DNA of 32,500 nt, from the NCBI GenBank assembly GCA_016946835.1, contig JACVTC010000144.1, forward strand, positions 1 through 32,500, read 5' to 3'. A model generated the notes under the pieces. It saw nothing but the letters and a program-made list of their open reading frames with translations. It was not told where the DNA came from and did no database searches. Position numbers and translations under genes: made by a program. The first letter of the stretch is position 1, and every line of letters starts with the position of its first letter. Of this stretch, positions 1 to 8,936 are shown piece by piece. Source of the stretch: Neocallimastix lanati (nom. inval.) (lineage: Eukaryota > Neocallimastigomycota > Neocallimastigomycetes > Neocallimastigales > Neocallimastigaceae).

Positions 1-2
1 TG

Positions 3-296
3 AATTTGAGACCCTCAAAAGAGTACTCAACTGAAATTGTCAACCCAAGAATAAATATCAGGAATAATTATCAAAACAACAGAAAAGTAGTAAGGGAGAA
101 TTATGAAGTTAGAACCCCAAAAAGAAATAAAGATTACGATTTGGAGGACTTAACAAAAAAAATGAAAAATCTTACCATTAAAGCCTGTTTTTATTGTAGC
201 GATCCAGGACATTTGCAGTATAATTGTCCTAAGTTAAATGCAATTATTCAAGAAAATAAGAAACGGTTATATAGTGGAAAATCTTTAAACCACTAA
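3..296 (+). CDS. gag: Ty3/gypsy element 1 Gag, C-terminal part (5' end outside window)
   Basis: This is the nucleocapsid end of a Ty3/gypsy Gag. Its start lies left of the window and the frame is open at the edge. It carries one CCHC zinc knuckle with spacing C-X2-C-X4-H-X4-C (CFYC...H...C, bases about 186-230), which binds the element RNA during packaging. A basic, Asn/Arg-rich stretch precedes it. The segment from DLEDLTKKMKNLTI onward matches the end of element 2 Gag (21776-22714) closely, including the shared last residues LNH before TAA. The stop lies 4 bases after a slippery heptamer, so most ribosomes should finish here and some should shift to -1 and continue into pol. The fragment looks intact. 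Confidence 0.9.
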   Translation, partial: NLRPSKEYSTEIVNPRINIRNNYQNNRKVVRENYEVRTPKRNKDYDLEDLTKKMKNLTIKACFYCSDPGHLQYNCPKLNAIIQENKKRLYSGKSLNH

Positions 297-316
297 AAGG
301 GAGAGGAAGCACTCCC
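284..316 (+). promoter_or_regulatory. Programmed -1 ribosomal frameshift signal, element 1
   Basis: A slippery heptamer T TTA AAC lies at 284-290 in exact gag phase, then an 8-base spacer that contains the gag TAA (294-296), then a stem GGGAG (299-303) pairing with CTCCC (312-316). The pol frame is open in -1 relative to gag from here to 841. UUUAAAC is a well-known efficient -1 slippery sequence, and the 8-base spacing is in the usual range. The stem is only 5 bp, so a pseudoknot may be involved. Element 2 has the same layout. Confidence 0.75.
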
Positions 317-841
317 TATAAAAATAAAATAGCTTCATTACAATACAAATCCATTCCTATTAGTACAAATGATTATAATAAGGAAGAAAAAGAAGATGCT
401 TCCTATACTAATGAAACTCACAAAGAATCCGATAATGAGAATGATGTAGAATTTATAGTTAGTGCGACAAAAAGGAAGTTGACGACTAACGATGAAACTA
501 GTGAAAATAATGAAAAGAGACAACGTAAAAGTCTCAAAGATAATCCTACCCCTATAACAACTCCTGCAATAAGAAAGATAAAAGAGAAAGAAATAGAAAA
601 TAGAATAATTGTTAAAAATAAAAATCAACTACATCCTTCGATAATGGCGCAGCCTAATATAAATATTGAGAAAGCCAAAGAAAAACAAATTCGAAATAAA
701 GAAAGAGCTAACTTTGGAAATAACAAGGGAAAAGGGAAGGAAAGGGAGGATAATATTACTATAAGAGAAAAGCAAAGTCCGGATTCTTCAAAACAAAGAA
801 ATAGCATCAGTACACTAGTGATAAAATGCATCAACGATTAA
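291..841 (+). pseudogene. pol: Element 1 pol, N-terminal linker segment, cut by a frameshift
   Basis: The -1 frame is open from the slippery site to a TAA at 839-841. It encodes a Lys/Glu/Asn-rich charged linker ahead of the protease. It parallels the first ~150 residues of element 2 Pol: both contain SLKDNP, then a TPA motif, then IHPSI and a basic stretch ending KERA. In element 2 this segment is continuous with the protease. Here the frame ends at 841 and the rest of pol continues in another frame that overlaps from 826. A 1-base deletion or equivalent near 780-840 is the simplest cause. No upstream ATG is needed if Pol is made by frameshifting from gag. Confidence 0.7.
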
Positions 842-3800
842 ATAAATTAATTGATAATGAAAAAGATAAAATTATTAAAACAAAACAAATCAATGAAATG
901 GAAGTTATTGAAGTTCCTGAAAAGCTTAATGACGAAGGTCATGAGAATATTACATTACAGAAGCTCATAGATTTTCAAGAGCCTAAAGAAAAAGCAACAA
1001 TTAGTAGAACGCTTAGGAACATCAAGATGTGTAAGGATCAGGAAGAATATGATGTTTTACAAGATTTGAATGAAACCAAGTGTAATATTAGTTTCGGTCA
1101 GCTCCTCAATGTTTCTCCAAAAGTCAGAAGTCAAGTAAGTCAAGGATTAAAATTAGAAAAGCCTGAAAAGAAAATAATAGGTGCATTAAACAATACTATT
1201 GCTGCTGCTACTTTGGTAAATAATATTGATCACTCTTATATTAGCAAAAGTAAGGAAACCTCAGAAGAAGATATTGCCATGGTTGATGTAACAGTAGATG
1301 AAATTCCTGGTAAAGCACTAATTGATTCTTGTAGCAATCTCAATGTTATCACAAAAAAATTTTATGAGAAATTACCTGGAAATTATGAAGAAGTAGGTAT
1401 TAGTCGTGGAAGGATACGTTTAGCGACTAAGAATGATGAGTATTCGGAAGGAATCATTGTACGAATACCTGTTAAGATTAATGATTATAAAATGATAGTA
1501 GATTTTCGTATAATTGATGATGATAACCCATTTTATGATTTGTTGATTAATTTTCAAACTCAAGTAGAACACAATCTTTTTATCCATCCTATAAGATATA
1601 GTTTATGTCAATTTAATTCTCAAGGACTAATCGACGTTATAGCTCCTATTAATAATAATTCCCAAGAAGAAGAAAAATTAGTATGTATAGTAAGGAAAAT
1701 ACTTGAAGATGAAGACACAACTAATGAATTAAAGAAACTTGAAGGTCTATCTCCGCAAGAGTATATCCATGATGAAAAATTTTTAGCAAGTCTTTGTAAA
1801 GATTATAAAGATGTAATAGTAAAATTACTTGAAGAAAACTTGGACATTATAGCGACATCTTCTGAAGAATTAACACCGTCAGACTTGGCCCGTCATAAAA
1901 TTAACTTGAAAGCGAACGCAAAACCTGTTAAACAAAGATGTTACAGAGTAACCAAATTTAAATCGGATATTATTAAAGAAGAACTAATTAAACTTATTAA
2001 GAAAAAGCTAGTTGTACCATCTTATTCAGAATGGTCTTCACCTGTTGTTGTGGTCCCAAAGGCTAATGGAAAATGGAGATTGTGTGTGGACTACCGCAAG
2101 GTGAATGATCTAACCGAAAAAGACTCTTATGCCCTTCAATATATTGACGAGATATTTGACAGTCTAGATGGTGCCAAAATCTTTACTACTATGGATCTAT
2201 ACTCAGGTTACCATCAAATCCTAATGGACGAAGAAAGTGTTGAAATAACCAGTTTTACAACCAAATTTGGCAACTACCAATTCAAAGTTATGCCTTTCGG
2301 ATTAACTGGAGCTCCGGCTACCTTCCAACGGGAAATGAATAGAATTTTATTTCCTTTAATCGGAAAATGTGTTTTCAACTTTATTGATGATATACTTATA
2401 TATTCAAAAACTGTCGAAGAACATATCCAACACATAAAGCAGGTATTAGCAATCTTCAAGGAACATAAATTAAAAATTAATATTGAAAAATGTCACTTTA
2501 TGCAAACGGAAGTTGAAGTTCTTGGTCACAAGATTTCTACTAAGGGTCTTAGTCCTCAAAATAGTAAAATTGAAGCAATTAAAGCCTGGAAAGAACCCAC
2601 GAATATACATGAGTTAAGATCATTCTTAGGTGCTGTAGGATATTATAGGAACTTTATAAATGAATATGCTCAAACCTCAGCTCCTCTTTGTAAGCTATTA
2701 AGAAAAGGCGTAAAATATAAATGGAATAATGAACAAAAACAAAGTTTTACCAAATTAAAAGAAAAATTAATTAATGCTCCTATTTTAAAATATCCTGATT
2801 TTTCCAAAGAATTCATTATTCGAACAGATGCATCATATGAAGGTATTGGTGGAGTTTTATTGCAGAAAGACGAATCGGAAATAGAACACCCGATTCATTT
2901 CATTAGCCGTAGCTTAACCAAAGCAGAAAAGAATTATGGAATAACCGATTTGGAAGGAACGGCTTTATATTATTGTATTACTAAATTAAAACCTTATATT
3001 ATGGGAAGCCCCTTTAGAACCATAGTTTTTACAGATCACAAACCTCTACTAGGTTTATTTAATAATAAGGAACCGAATAATGCACGACAAACAAGATGGT
3101 GTTTGACTGCAAGTATGCTAAAAGTGGATATTCGCTATGAGCAAGGTAAAAAGAATGTAGTAGCCGACGCTTTATCTAGAATGAAGAACGATAAAGAACA
3201 AAAGGTATTAGCTATAAAAACGAATAAAGATGATGAAAATGATTCACTTTCTAAAGTAATTAAAGAATTTATTGAAGAAAAATTTACAAAGATTGATGGT
3301 ATAGATTATTTTATAGATGGAAATAATTATAGAAAACTTGTTACCGAAACAAATGAAAAACTAAAATTAATTCTCGAAGCACATCATGTTGGCCATGAAG
3401 GTTATTATAAAACATATCAAAGACTTAGAAAAAGTTACTACTGGAATGATATGGTCAACGATATAAAACGGATAATTTCAAAATGCGAAAAATGTCAGTT
3501 AAATCGCCCTCAGCCATATCCAGAACCAACCGAAAACATTCCAACAGAAGTTGAAGGCCCTTTTACTCATCTTGGACTTGATATTATTGGTCCCTTAATA
3601 AAGACTGGTAATAAAAACCAATATATCATTGTTGCGGTGGATTATTTCACAAAGTGGGTGGAGGCTGAACCTACTGAGAATATTATATCTAAGGACATCA
3701 TTAAGTTTTTAATAAATGTTTTCGCTAGACATGGAGTTCCTCAAGTCATTACAACGGATAATGGCGTTCAATTCACATCGGATATGACTAAAATATTCCT

Positions 3801-4401
3801 GGACTTATATGATGTTTACGTAAAATTTACCACTACCTATCACCCAGAAAGTAATGGATTGGTTGAAAATAGGAATAAAGAAATTAGTAAATTATTGAGA
3901 TTACTTGGTGAAGAAAATAAAGACTGGGATGAAGTATTACCTTCAGCCTTGTGGGCCCTTAGAACTACAAAGAATTCTGTAACCAAACATTCTAGCTTCG
4001 AATTAGTTTATGGTCGTGAGGATCAACAGCCTTTCGACATTGCTGCTAGACCTACACAAGGAGTGAATAAATCTTCAGATGAAATTCTTTTAGAAAAATT
4101 TATCTCACATTATAGGTGGACCATGGAAGCAGCTGAAAATGTAAAGAACGCAAGTAAATATTGGGCCAATCGAAGGGAAGAAAAAAATAGCATGAAAAAT
4201 TCCAAAAACATAAGAATCGGTGATTTAGTTCTTGTTCGAAATTTTAGTCGTTCTAAATTAGAACCTTATTTTGTCGGTCTTTTAAAAGTAATAAAAAAAC
4301 AATATAATACCGTAACACTTGCGGACCCAAATACTATGATTCAAATGAATCGTAATGTTCATTTGAAAAATATAGTAAAGTATAACTCAGCTATAGATTA
4401 G
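826..4401 (+). CDS. pol: Ty3/gypsy element 1 Pol: protease, reverse transcriptase, RNase H, integrase
   Basis: The 1191-residue frame encodes the Pol enzymes that copy the element RNA into DNA and integrate it. In order: an aspartic protease with active-site segment ALIDSCSN (Asp167); reverse transcriptase with FTTMDLYSGYHQI, FGLTGAPATFQ and the FIDD catalytic box (from residue 519); RNase H with TDAS and TDHKPL; an integrase HHCC zinc finger (HHVGHEG ... CEKC); and a DD35E core with Asp919, Asp978 and Glu1014. A GPY/F-like C-terminal module follows and there is no chromodomain. The enzyme part looks intact. The ATG at 826 only marks where this frame opens after the break near 826-841, so it is probably not a natural start. 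Pol is colinear with and very similar to element 2 Pol. Confidence 0.93.
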   Translation: MHQRLNKLIDNEKDKIIKTKQINEMEVIEVPEKLNDEGHENITLQKLIDFQEPKEKATISRTLRNIKMCKDQEEYDVLQDLNETKCNISFGQLLNVSPKVRSQVSQGLKLEKPEKKIIGALNNTIAAATLVNNIDHSYISKSKETSEEDIAMVDVTVDEIPGKALIDSCSNLNVITKKFYEKLPGNYEEVGISRGRIRLATKNDEYSEGIIVRIPVKINDYKMIVDFRIIDDDNPFYDLLINFQTQVEHNLFIHPIRYSLCQFNSQGLIDVIAPINNNSQEEEKLVCIVRKILEDEDTTNELKKLEGLSPQEYIHDEKFLASLCKDYKDVIVKLLEENLDIIATSSEELTPSDLARHKINLKANAKPVKQRCYRVTKFKSDIIKEELIKLIKKKLVVPSYSEWSSPVVVVPKANGKWRLCVDYRKVNDLTEKDSYALQYIDEIFDSLDGAKIFTTMDLYSGYHQILMDEESVEITSFTTKFGNYQFKVMPFGLTGAPATFQREMNRILFPLIGKCVFNFIDDILIYSKTVEEHIQHIKQVLAIFKEHKLKINIEKCHFMQTEVEVLGHKISTKGLSPQNSKIEAIKAWKEPTNIHELRSFLGAVGYYRNFINEYAQTSAPLCKLLRKGVKYKWNNEQKQSFTKLKEKLINAPILKYPDFSKEFIIRTDASYEGIGGVLLQKDESEIEHPIHFISRSLTKAEKNYGITDLEGTALYYCITKLKPYIMGSPFRTIVFTDHKPLLGLFNNKEPNNARQTRWCLTASMLKVDIRYEQGKKNVVADALSRMKNDKEQKVLAIKTNKDDENDSLSKVIKEFIEEKFTKIDGIDYFIDGNNYRKLVTETNEKLKLILEAHHVGHEGYYKTYQRLRKSYYWNDMVNDIKRIISKCEKCQLNRPQPYPEPTENIPTEVEGPFTHLGLDIIGPLIKTGNKNQYIIVAVDYFTKWVEAEPTENIISKDIIKFLINVFARHGVPQVITTDNGVQFTSDMTKIFLDLYDVYVKFTTTYHPESNGLVENRNKEISKLLRLLGEENKDWDEVLPSALWALRTTKNSVTKHSSFELVYGREDQQPFDIAARPTQGVNKSSDEILLEKFISHYRWTMEAAENVKNASKYWANRREEKNSMKNSKNIRIGDLVLVRNFSRSKLEPYFVGLLKVIKKQYNTVTLADPNTMIQMNRNVHLKNIVKYNSAID

Positions 4402-4411
4402 CTTGAGTCTT

Positions 4412-4424
4412 AGTGGGGGCATCT
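4412..4424 (+). other. Polypurine tract of element 1
   Basis: AGTGGGGGCATCT lies directly before the 3' LTR. The same sequence precedes the 3' LTR of element 2. The G-run in an otherwise AT-rich context fits the RNase H-resistant plus-strand primer. Confidence 0.7.
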
Positions 4425-5261
4425 TGGTAAAGAACGAACATATAATGGATTATTAATTAGAATTTCAACTTACTTTAGAATCCATTATATTATTCTTTAC
4501 TTAATATTACTTTACTATATTTTCTATACTAAAATATTTTCTAAATATATTTTTTTTTATATTTTTATTAAAAGTTTCTAAAATATTATCAATAATTTTA
4601 TATTTTTATTATTAATATCAATATCTATAATTTAACCTTAAATTTTATTATTTTATTAAAGTGTTTATTATCAATATTAATATTTTATTTTTATTTTCAA
4701 ATATATTATTATATTATTATTATATTGTATCAATATTAAACTTGTATTCTTTTTAGTATTTTATTTTATTTTTGAATTGATTATTTTATATTTTTATTCC
4801 CCACAAATAAAATCAAATCTTAATTGATTAATAATAAATATTAAATATATTATAGTTTTAAAATTTATTTTATATAAAATATAAGAATATTATATTAACA
4901 TTCTTGATTAAAATAACTTTATTTTTCTGTAAAATCTTTTTAAATTTTGTTTGTTACTTTTCGTATATATTAAATAATTTAGTTTTAGTATATGAAAAAT
5001 AATATAAAATTATGTAAACAAAATTTATTAAAATAAAAATACTTATGAATTAGTTAATTTAAATTAATATAAAATTTTAAGTAATTAGTAATAGTAAATA
5101 TTTTTTTTTAAATATGATAATAAAATGTAGAAAGGCTTTACATATTTATTTTTTTTCAAAAAGTATAAATAAGTGAAGTTTTTCAATAATTAAAATGTAG
5201 ACAGAAAAATATTGAAAATAAATAATTAAATAAAAAATTTAATAAAACCCGAACCATAACA
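4425..5261 (+). repeat. 3' LTR of element 1 (A-type LTR, 837 bp)
   Basis: It begins TGGTAAAGAACG next to the polypurine tract and ends CCCGAACCATAACA, giving TG...CA ends. The head carries an inverted repeat (TATAATGGATT with AATCCATTATA, about 4440-4490). A TATA box TATAAATAA lies at 5164-5172. The bases after it, TGTG (5262-5265), would be the right target-site duplication; the left copy is outside the window. Most of the LTR is featureless AT sequence. Confidence 0.85.
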
Positions 5262-5312
5262 TGTGTAAGAATCTATAATTATTTGTTAGCAAATAATTAT
5301 ATTTTCTTAGTT

Positions 5313-5965
5313 TGTTAAGATAATAACTGAATTTCAATTCAATTTCAATTTCAATAATTCAGTTATTTAAATTTCAATATTAATGAATAATAATATATAA
5401 TAATTATTATTAAATTAACTTTATTAAAATATTTAGGAATTAGTCTAGGCCAACTAATTGACTAAATATTATTTACATATTGAAATTAACATATATTAAA
5501 TAATGTAAACACGTGATTGTCATATTAAATTAATTTCTACATATTATATTTTAATTATAAAATATAATATTTAGCTATATTAGATTCTTTTATTTATATT
5601 AAATATTTATATAATTATCTTATTTTATATTATCAATATCAAACTTATATTAATACTATTACATATTCATATTAATAATTAATATTTTAATAATTAATTA
5701 TTTTATATAAATACATGTTTAAATCTTTTGATTAATCCTTTGTAGGATTATTGTAATTTAAATTATAGTAATAATTATATAAAATAATAATGTAATAAAA
5801 TATTATTAAGATTAAATAAAAATTATATTTTAATTAAAAATTTATTTATAAAATTTACTAATAACAATATGTTTTAAATAAGAGTAAAATTAAATTATTA
5901 ATTAATTACTATAATTTGGCATCTTGACCTAATCGTTAAGACCAAATTATCTAAAAACTTTAACA
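5313..5965 (+). mobile_element. C-type solo LTR (C1), TSD TAGTT
   Basis: 653 bp with ends TGTTAAG...TTTAACA, flanked by TAGTT at 5308-5312 and 5966-5970. A 5-bp duplication and TGTTA/TAACA ends fit Ty1/copia LTRs. Nearly the same sequence as C4. The head holds an inverted repeat (AATAACTGAATT ... AATTCAGTTATT). It is inserted 49 bp inside the 5' end of B1. Confidence 0.85.
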
Positions 5966-6473
5966 TAGTTAAGTTATTATAACTATAACTTTATTTAATT
6001 ACATATAATATTTATTAAATTTATTTAATTTAATTTTAAATATTCATTAATTTAACAAAATTTATTTAATTAATTTTAAATAATATATTTACAATATGTT
6101 AAATTCTCTACTGTAACTAATGTATTTTGTATTGTATTTTATTCTGTATTTTATAATGTATTCTGTATTTTATTAACTATTTAATTTTATATTTTTAATA
6201 TAAGGATAAATTATATGATCGAAATATCTTTTATTATTTTATTCTTTTATTTTCGATCATTAAATTGGAAAATCGGTTAATTAAGATTTTTTCCAATTAC
6301 TTTTTAGAAGTAATCGGTTTTACTTAATTAATGCGATGATCGATATGGATAGAATATCGATCGAAAACTTATCTAGGTTTTTCTATTTAATCTTTTCCTA
6401 GATAAGAGATTTGTTAAGATTAGAAAACCCTTTCTTATTTAACCTTATTTTCATAAAAAAAATATAAATAAGG

Positions 6474-6502
6474 CTCTTGAGTTCTCTTTGAGAAATCAAG
6501 AG
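6474..6502 (+). promoter_or_regulatory. Hairpin just downstream of the B1 TATA box
   Basis: CTCTTGA at 6474-6480 pairs with TCAAGAG at 6496-6502, with an inner TTCTC/GAGAA stem. It starts 11 bases after the start of the TATA box at 6463, so it would sit at or near the 5' end of the transcript. It is conserved in B2 and B3. Confidence 0.6.
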
Positions 6503-6780
6503 TTATTATTATAAAAAACATAGTTATAATAGTAACAATTTTATATTTTTAACTTTAATAAATTAATAAAAATATTTTATTCAAAAACATATTTTTAAAA
6601 TCAATTTATACAAACAATTCTTCTCTTACTTTTGTGTTATTATTATAATTAATTTTATAATAAACTCTACTCTAAAGGTAAAAAAATTTTATTTTATTTT
6701 ATTTTCTCAACTTAATGAATTAGTCGTTAAGTTGTAGTTAATAATTCTATTTTGAGTTAGTTCTTAATAGAATTATTACA

Positions 6781-6835
6781 TTTTGATAGATAACAAAATT
6801 ATTAAATTAAAATAAATAATAAAGAACAAATTCTT
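6781..6835 (+). other. Short unassigned spacer between B1 and C2
   Basis: AT-rich. Begins TTTTG (probable B1 duplication) and ends TTCTT (C2 duplication). With the sequence after 8936 it restores the target site that received C2, C3 and C4. Confidence 0.4.
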
Positions 6836-7524
6836 TGTTGAAATTATAACTGAATTGAAATCTCAATTTCAGTTATTCACATTTCAATATACATTTAATT
6901 AATAATTAATATAAATTCTTATTTAATATTTAAAGAATTATCTTAGGCCTAATAATTCTGAGAATATTAGTAAATAAGATTTATATTAATAATTTCAATT
7001 ATCTACATATGACGTCACATGTATTTATTTATATTATGTTTATATATATGTTTATATCATATATATTAATTACTATTTTTAATTATTCAAATTAATTATA
7101 CAAATTAAATTTATTTAATTATATTAAATATTTTAAATATATCGATATTGTTATTATTTTAATATTTTATTAATATTCATTTTACTATATTATTATTATC
7201 TTATAATTAAATACTATTATTATGTAACTTACAAAGTATAAAAGAAAGATGTAAAAATCTATCTTTTATGTTCTTTGTAAGGTTATTGTATTTACAATAA
7301 TTATATACTAATAAATCAATAAATAAATATTTTCATAAATCCTTCAAAGAAATTATTATTTAAAATATTCTTAGATATTAAGTGTTTAAATAACTTAACT
7401 ATTTATCTTATATTATTTTTATATTATTATTAATTAATTATTGTTGGATTATTAATATATAATTCAACATATTAACCTAGTAACGCTATTAATCATAAAA
7501 CTATTTCATATCTTAATTTTAACA
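6836..7524 (+). mobile_element. C-type solo LTR (C2), TSD TTCTT
   Basis: 689 bp with ends TGTTGAAATT...TTTTAACA, flanked by TTCTT at 6831-6835 and 7525-7529. It shares the C-type layout: head inverted repeat around AACTGAATTGAAA, an ATTCTTAGGCCTAATAATT-like block, and a TATA box (GTATAAAAG, about 7237) inside an inverted repeat CTTACAAAG/CTTTGTAAG. Confidence 0.83.
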
Positions 7525-7531
7525 TTCTTGT

Positions 7532-8266
7532 TGTTGAAATTACAACTGAATTAAATTTCAATTTCAATTAATTTCAATTAAAATTATTAAAAACAAAATA
7601 ATTAATAAAAATTTATAATTCATTAATTATTCTTTAAATTTTATTTATTTTATAATATTATAAGTTATTTGATCATCTTAGGACCAGCTTAGGCCTACTG
7701 ATTCTAATGATATCATATTAAACTTAAATATTATTAATAAATAAAATATTTATTAACATGAATCATTTGGTCATGTCATCCTTGATTCATAAATTAATGT
7801 TTATGTATTAATTTATGTTATATTGATTTAATTAATTATTAATTATTAATTACTATATTAAATATTTAAATTTAATATTATATTATATATATTAGCTAAT
7901 ATATTAGATTAAAAAATATAATTTATTTATATTAAACATATTCTTATACTAAATATTATTATTATCAACTTTATATTATTATTATCAATATTCTCAAACC
8001 TACAAAGTATAAAAAGAAAATTCAAATTTATCTTTTTGTTCTTTGTAAGGTTATAGTTAACCTATTATAATATAACTATATATTTTTATTAATAAATAAA
8101 AATTTTTATCATATCAAACCAATTATTAGTTTTAATTAAGTGTTAAATTAACAAATTTAACTTTATAACTCTTTTATTTTAGTAATTTACTTATATCTAT
8201 ATAGTTATATTATATAGATATATCAACCTGATTCCTCGTTAAATTCAATCTGTTTATTTTTTAACA
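7532..8266 (+). mobile_element. C-type solo LTR (C3), TSD CTTGT
   Basis: 735 bp with ends TGTTGAAATTAC...TTTTTTAACA, flanked by CTTGT at 7527-7531 and 8267-8271. It resembles C2 more than C1/C4. The TATA box (GTATAAAAAG, about 8008) is enclosed by CCTACAAAG/CTTTGTAAGG. Confidence 0.83.
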
Positions 8267-8271
8267 CTTGT

Positions 8272-8931
8272 TGTTAAGATAATAACTGAATTTCAATTCA
8301 ATTTCAATTTCGATAATTCAGTTATTTGAATTTCAATATTAATAAATAATAATAATATAATAATTATTATTAAATTAACTTTATTAAAATATTTAGGAAT
8401 TAGTCTAGGCCAACTAATTACTAAATATTATTAATATATTGAATTTAATATATATTAAATAATGTAAACACGTGATTGTCATATTAAATTAATTTCTACA
8501 TATTATATTTTAATCATAAAATATAATATTTAGCAATATTTGATTCTTATATTTTATTTATATTAAATATTTATATTATTATCTAACTTTATATTATCAA
8601 TATCAAACTTATATTAATATTATTTACATATTCATATTAATGATTAATATTTTAATAATTAATTATTTTATATAAATACATGTTTAAATTCTTTTGATTA
8701 ATCCTTTGTAGGATTATTGTAATTTAAATTATAGTAATAATTATATAAAATAATAATGTAATAAAATATTATTAAAATTAAATAAAATTTATATTTTAAA
8801 GAAAAACTTAATTATAAAATTTACTAATAACAATATGTATTAAATAAGAATAAAATTAAATTATTAATTAATTACTATAATTTGGCATCTTGACCTAATC
8901 GTTAAGACCAAATTATCTAAAAACTTTGACA
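8272..8931 (+). mobile_element. C-type solo LTR (C4), TSD CTTGT
   Basis: 660 bp with ends TGTTAAGATAAT...CTTTGACA, flanked by CTTGT at 8267-8271 and 8932-8936. Its left duplication is the right duplication of C3. Very close to C1 over the full length. Confidence 0.85.
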
Positions 8932-8936
8932 CTTGT

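Larger units (their letters stand above)
5264..6780 (+). mobile_element. B-type solo LTR (B1), split by C1; ~859 bp net
   Basis: It starts TGTAAGAATC with an immediate hairpin (ATAATTATTTG with CAAATAATTAT) and ends GAATTATTACA. It aligns along its length with B2 (14121-15078). Shared blocks include the GATCGATAT region, TATAAATAAGGCTC (6463-6476), the CTCTTGA...TCAAGAG hairpin, and a terminal inverted repeat built on TAATAATTCTATT. The right flank is TTTTG. The left flank is cut by the element 1 LTR but still ends TG, consistent with a TTTTG duplication. It has no coding content and carries a TTCTGTATTTTA-type tandem motif at about 6119-6172. Confidence 0.7.

Noticed and set aside
338-834. 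Minus-strand open frames of 96 and 69 codons opposite the element 1 pol linker
   Set aside because: Hydrophobic shadow frames of a Lys/Asn-rich coding strand; no independent signal.
5262-6780. B-type elements as DNA transposons, because their ends are TGTAAG and TTACA with terminal hairpins
   Set aside because: TATA box plus promoter hairpin, TG...CA ends and size fit LTRs better; not fully excluded.
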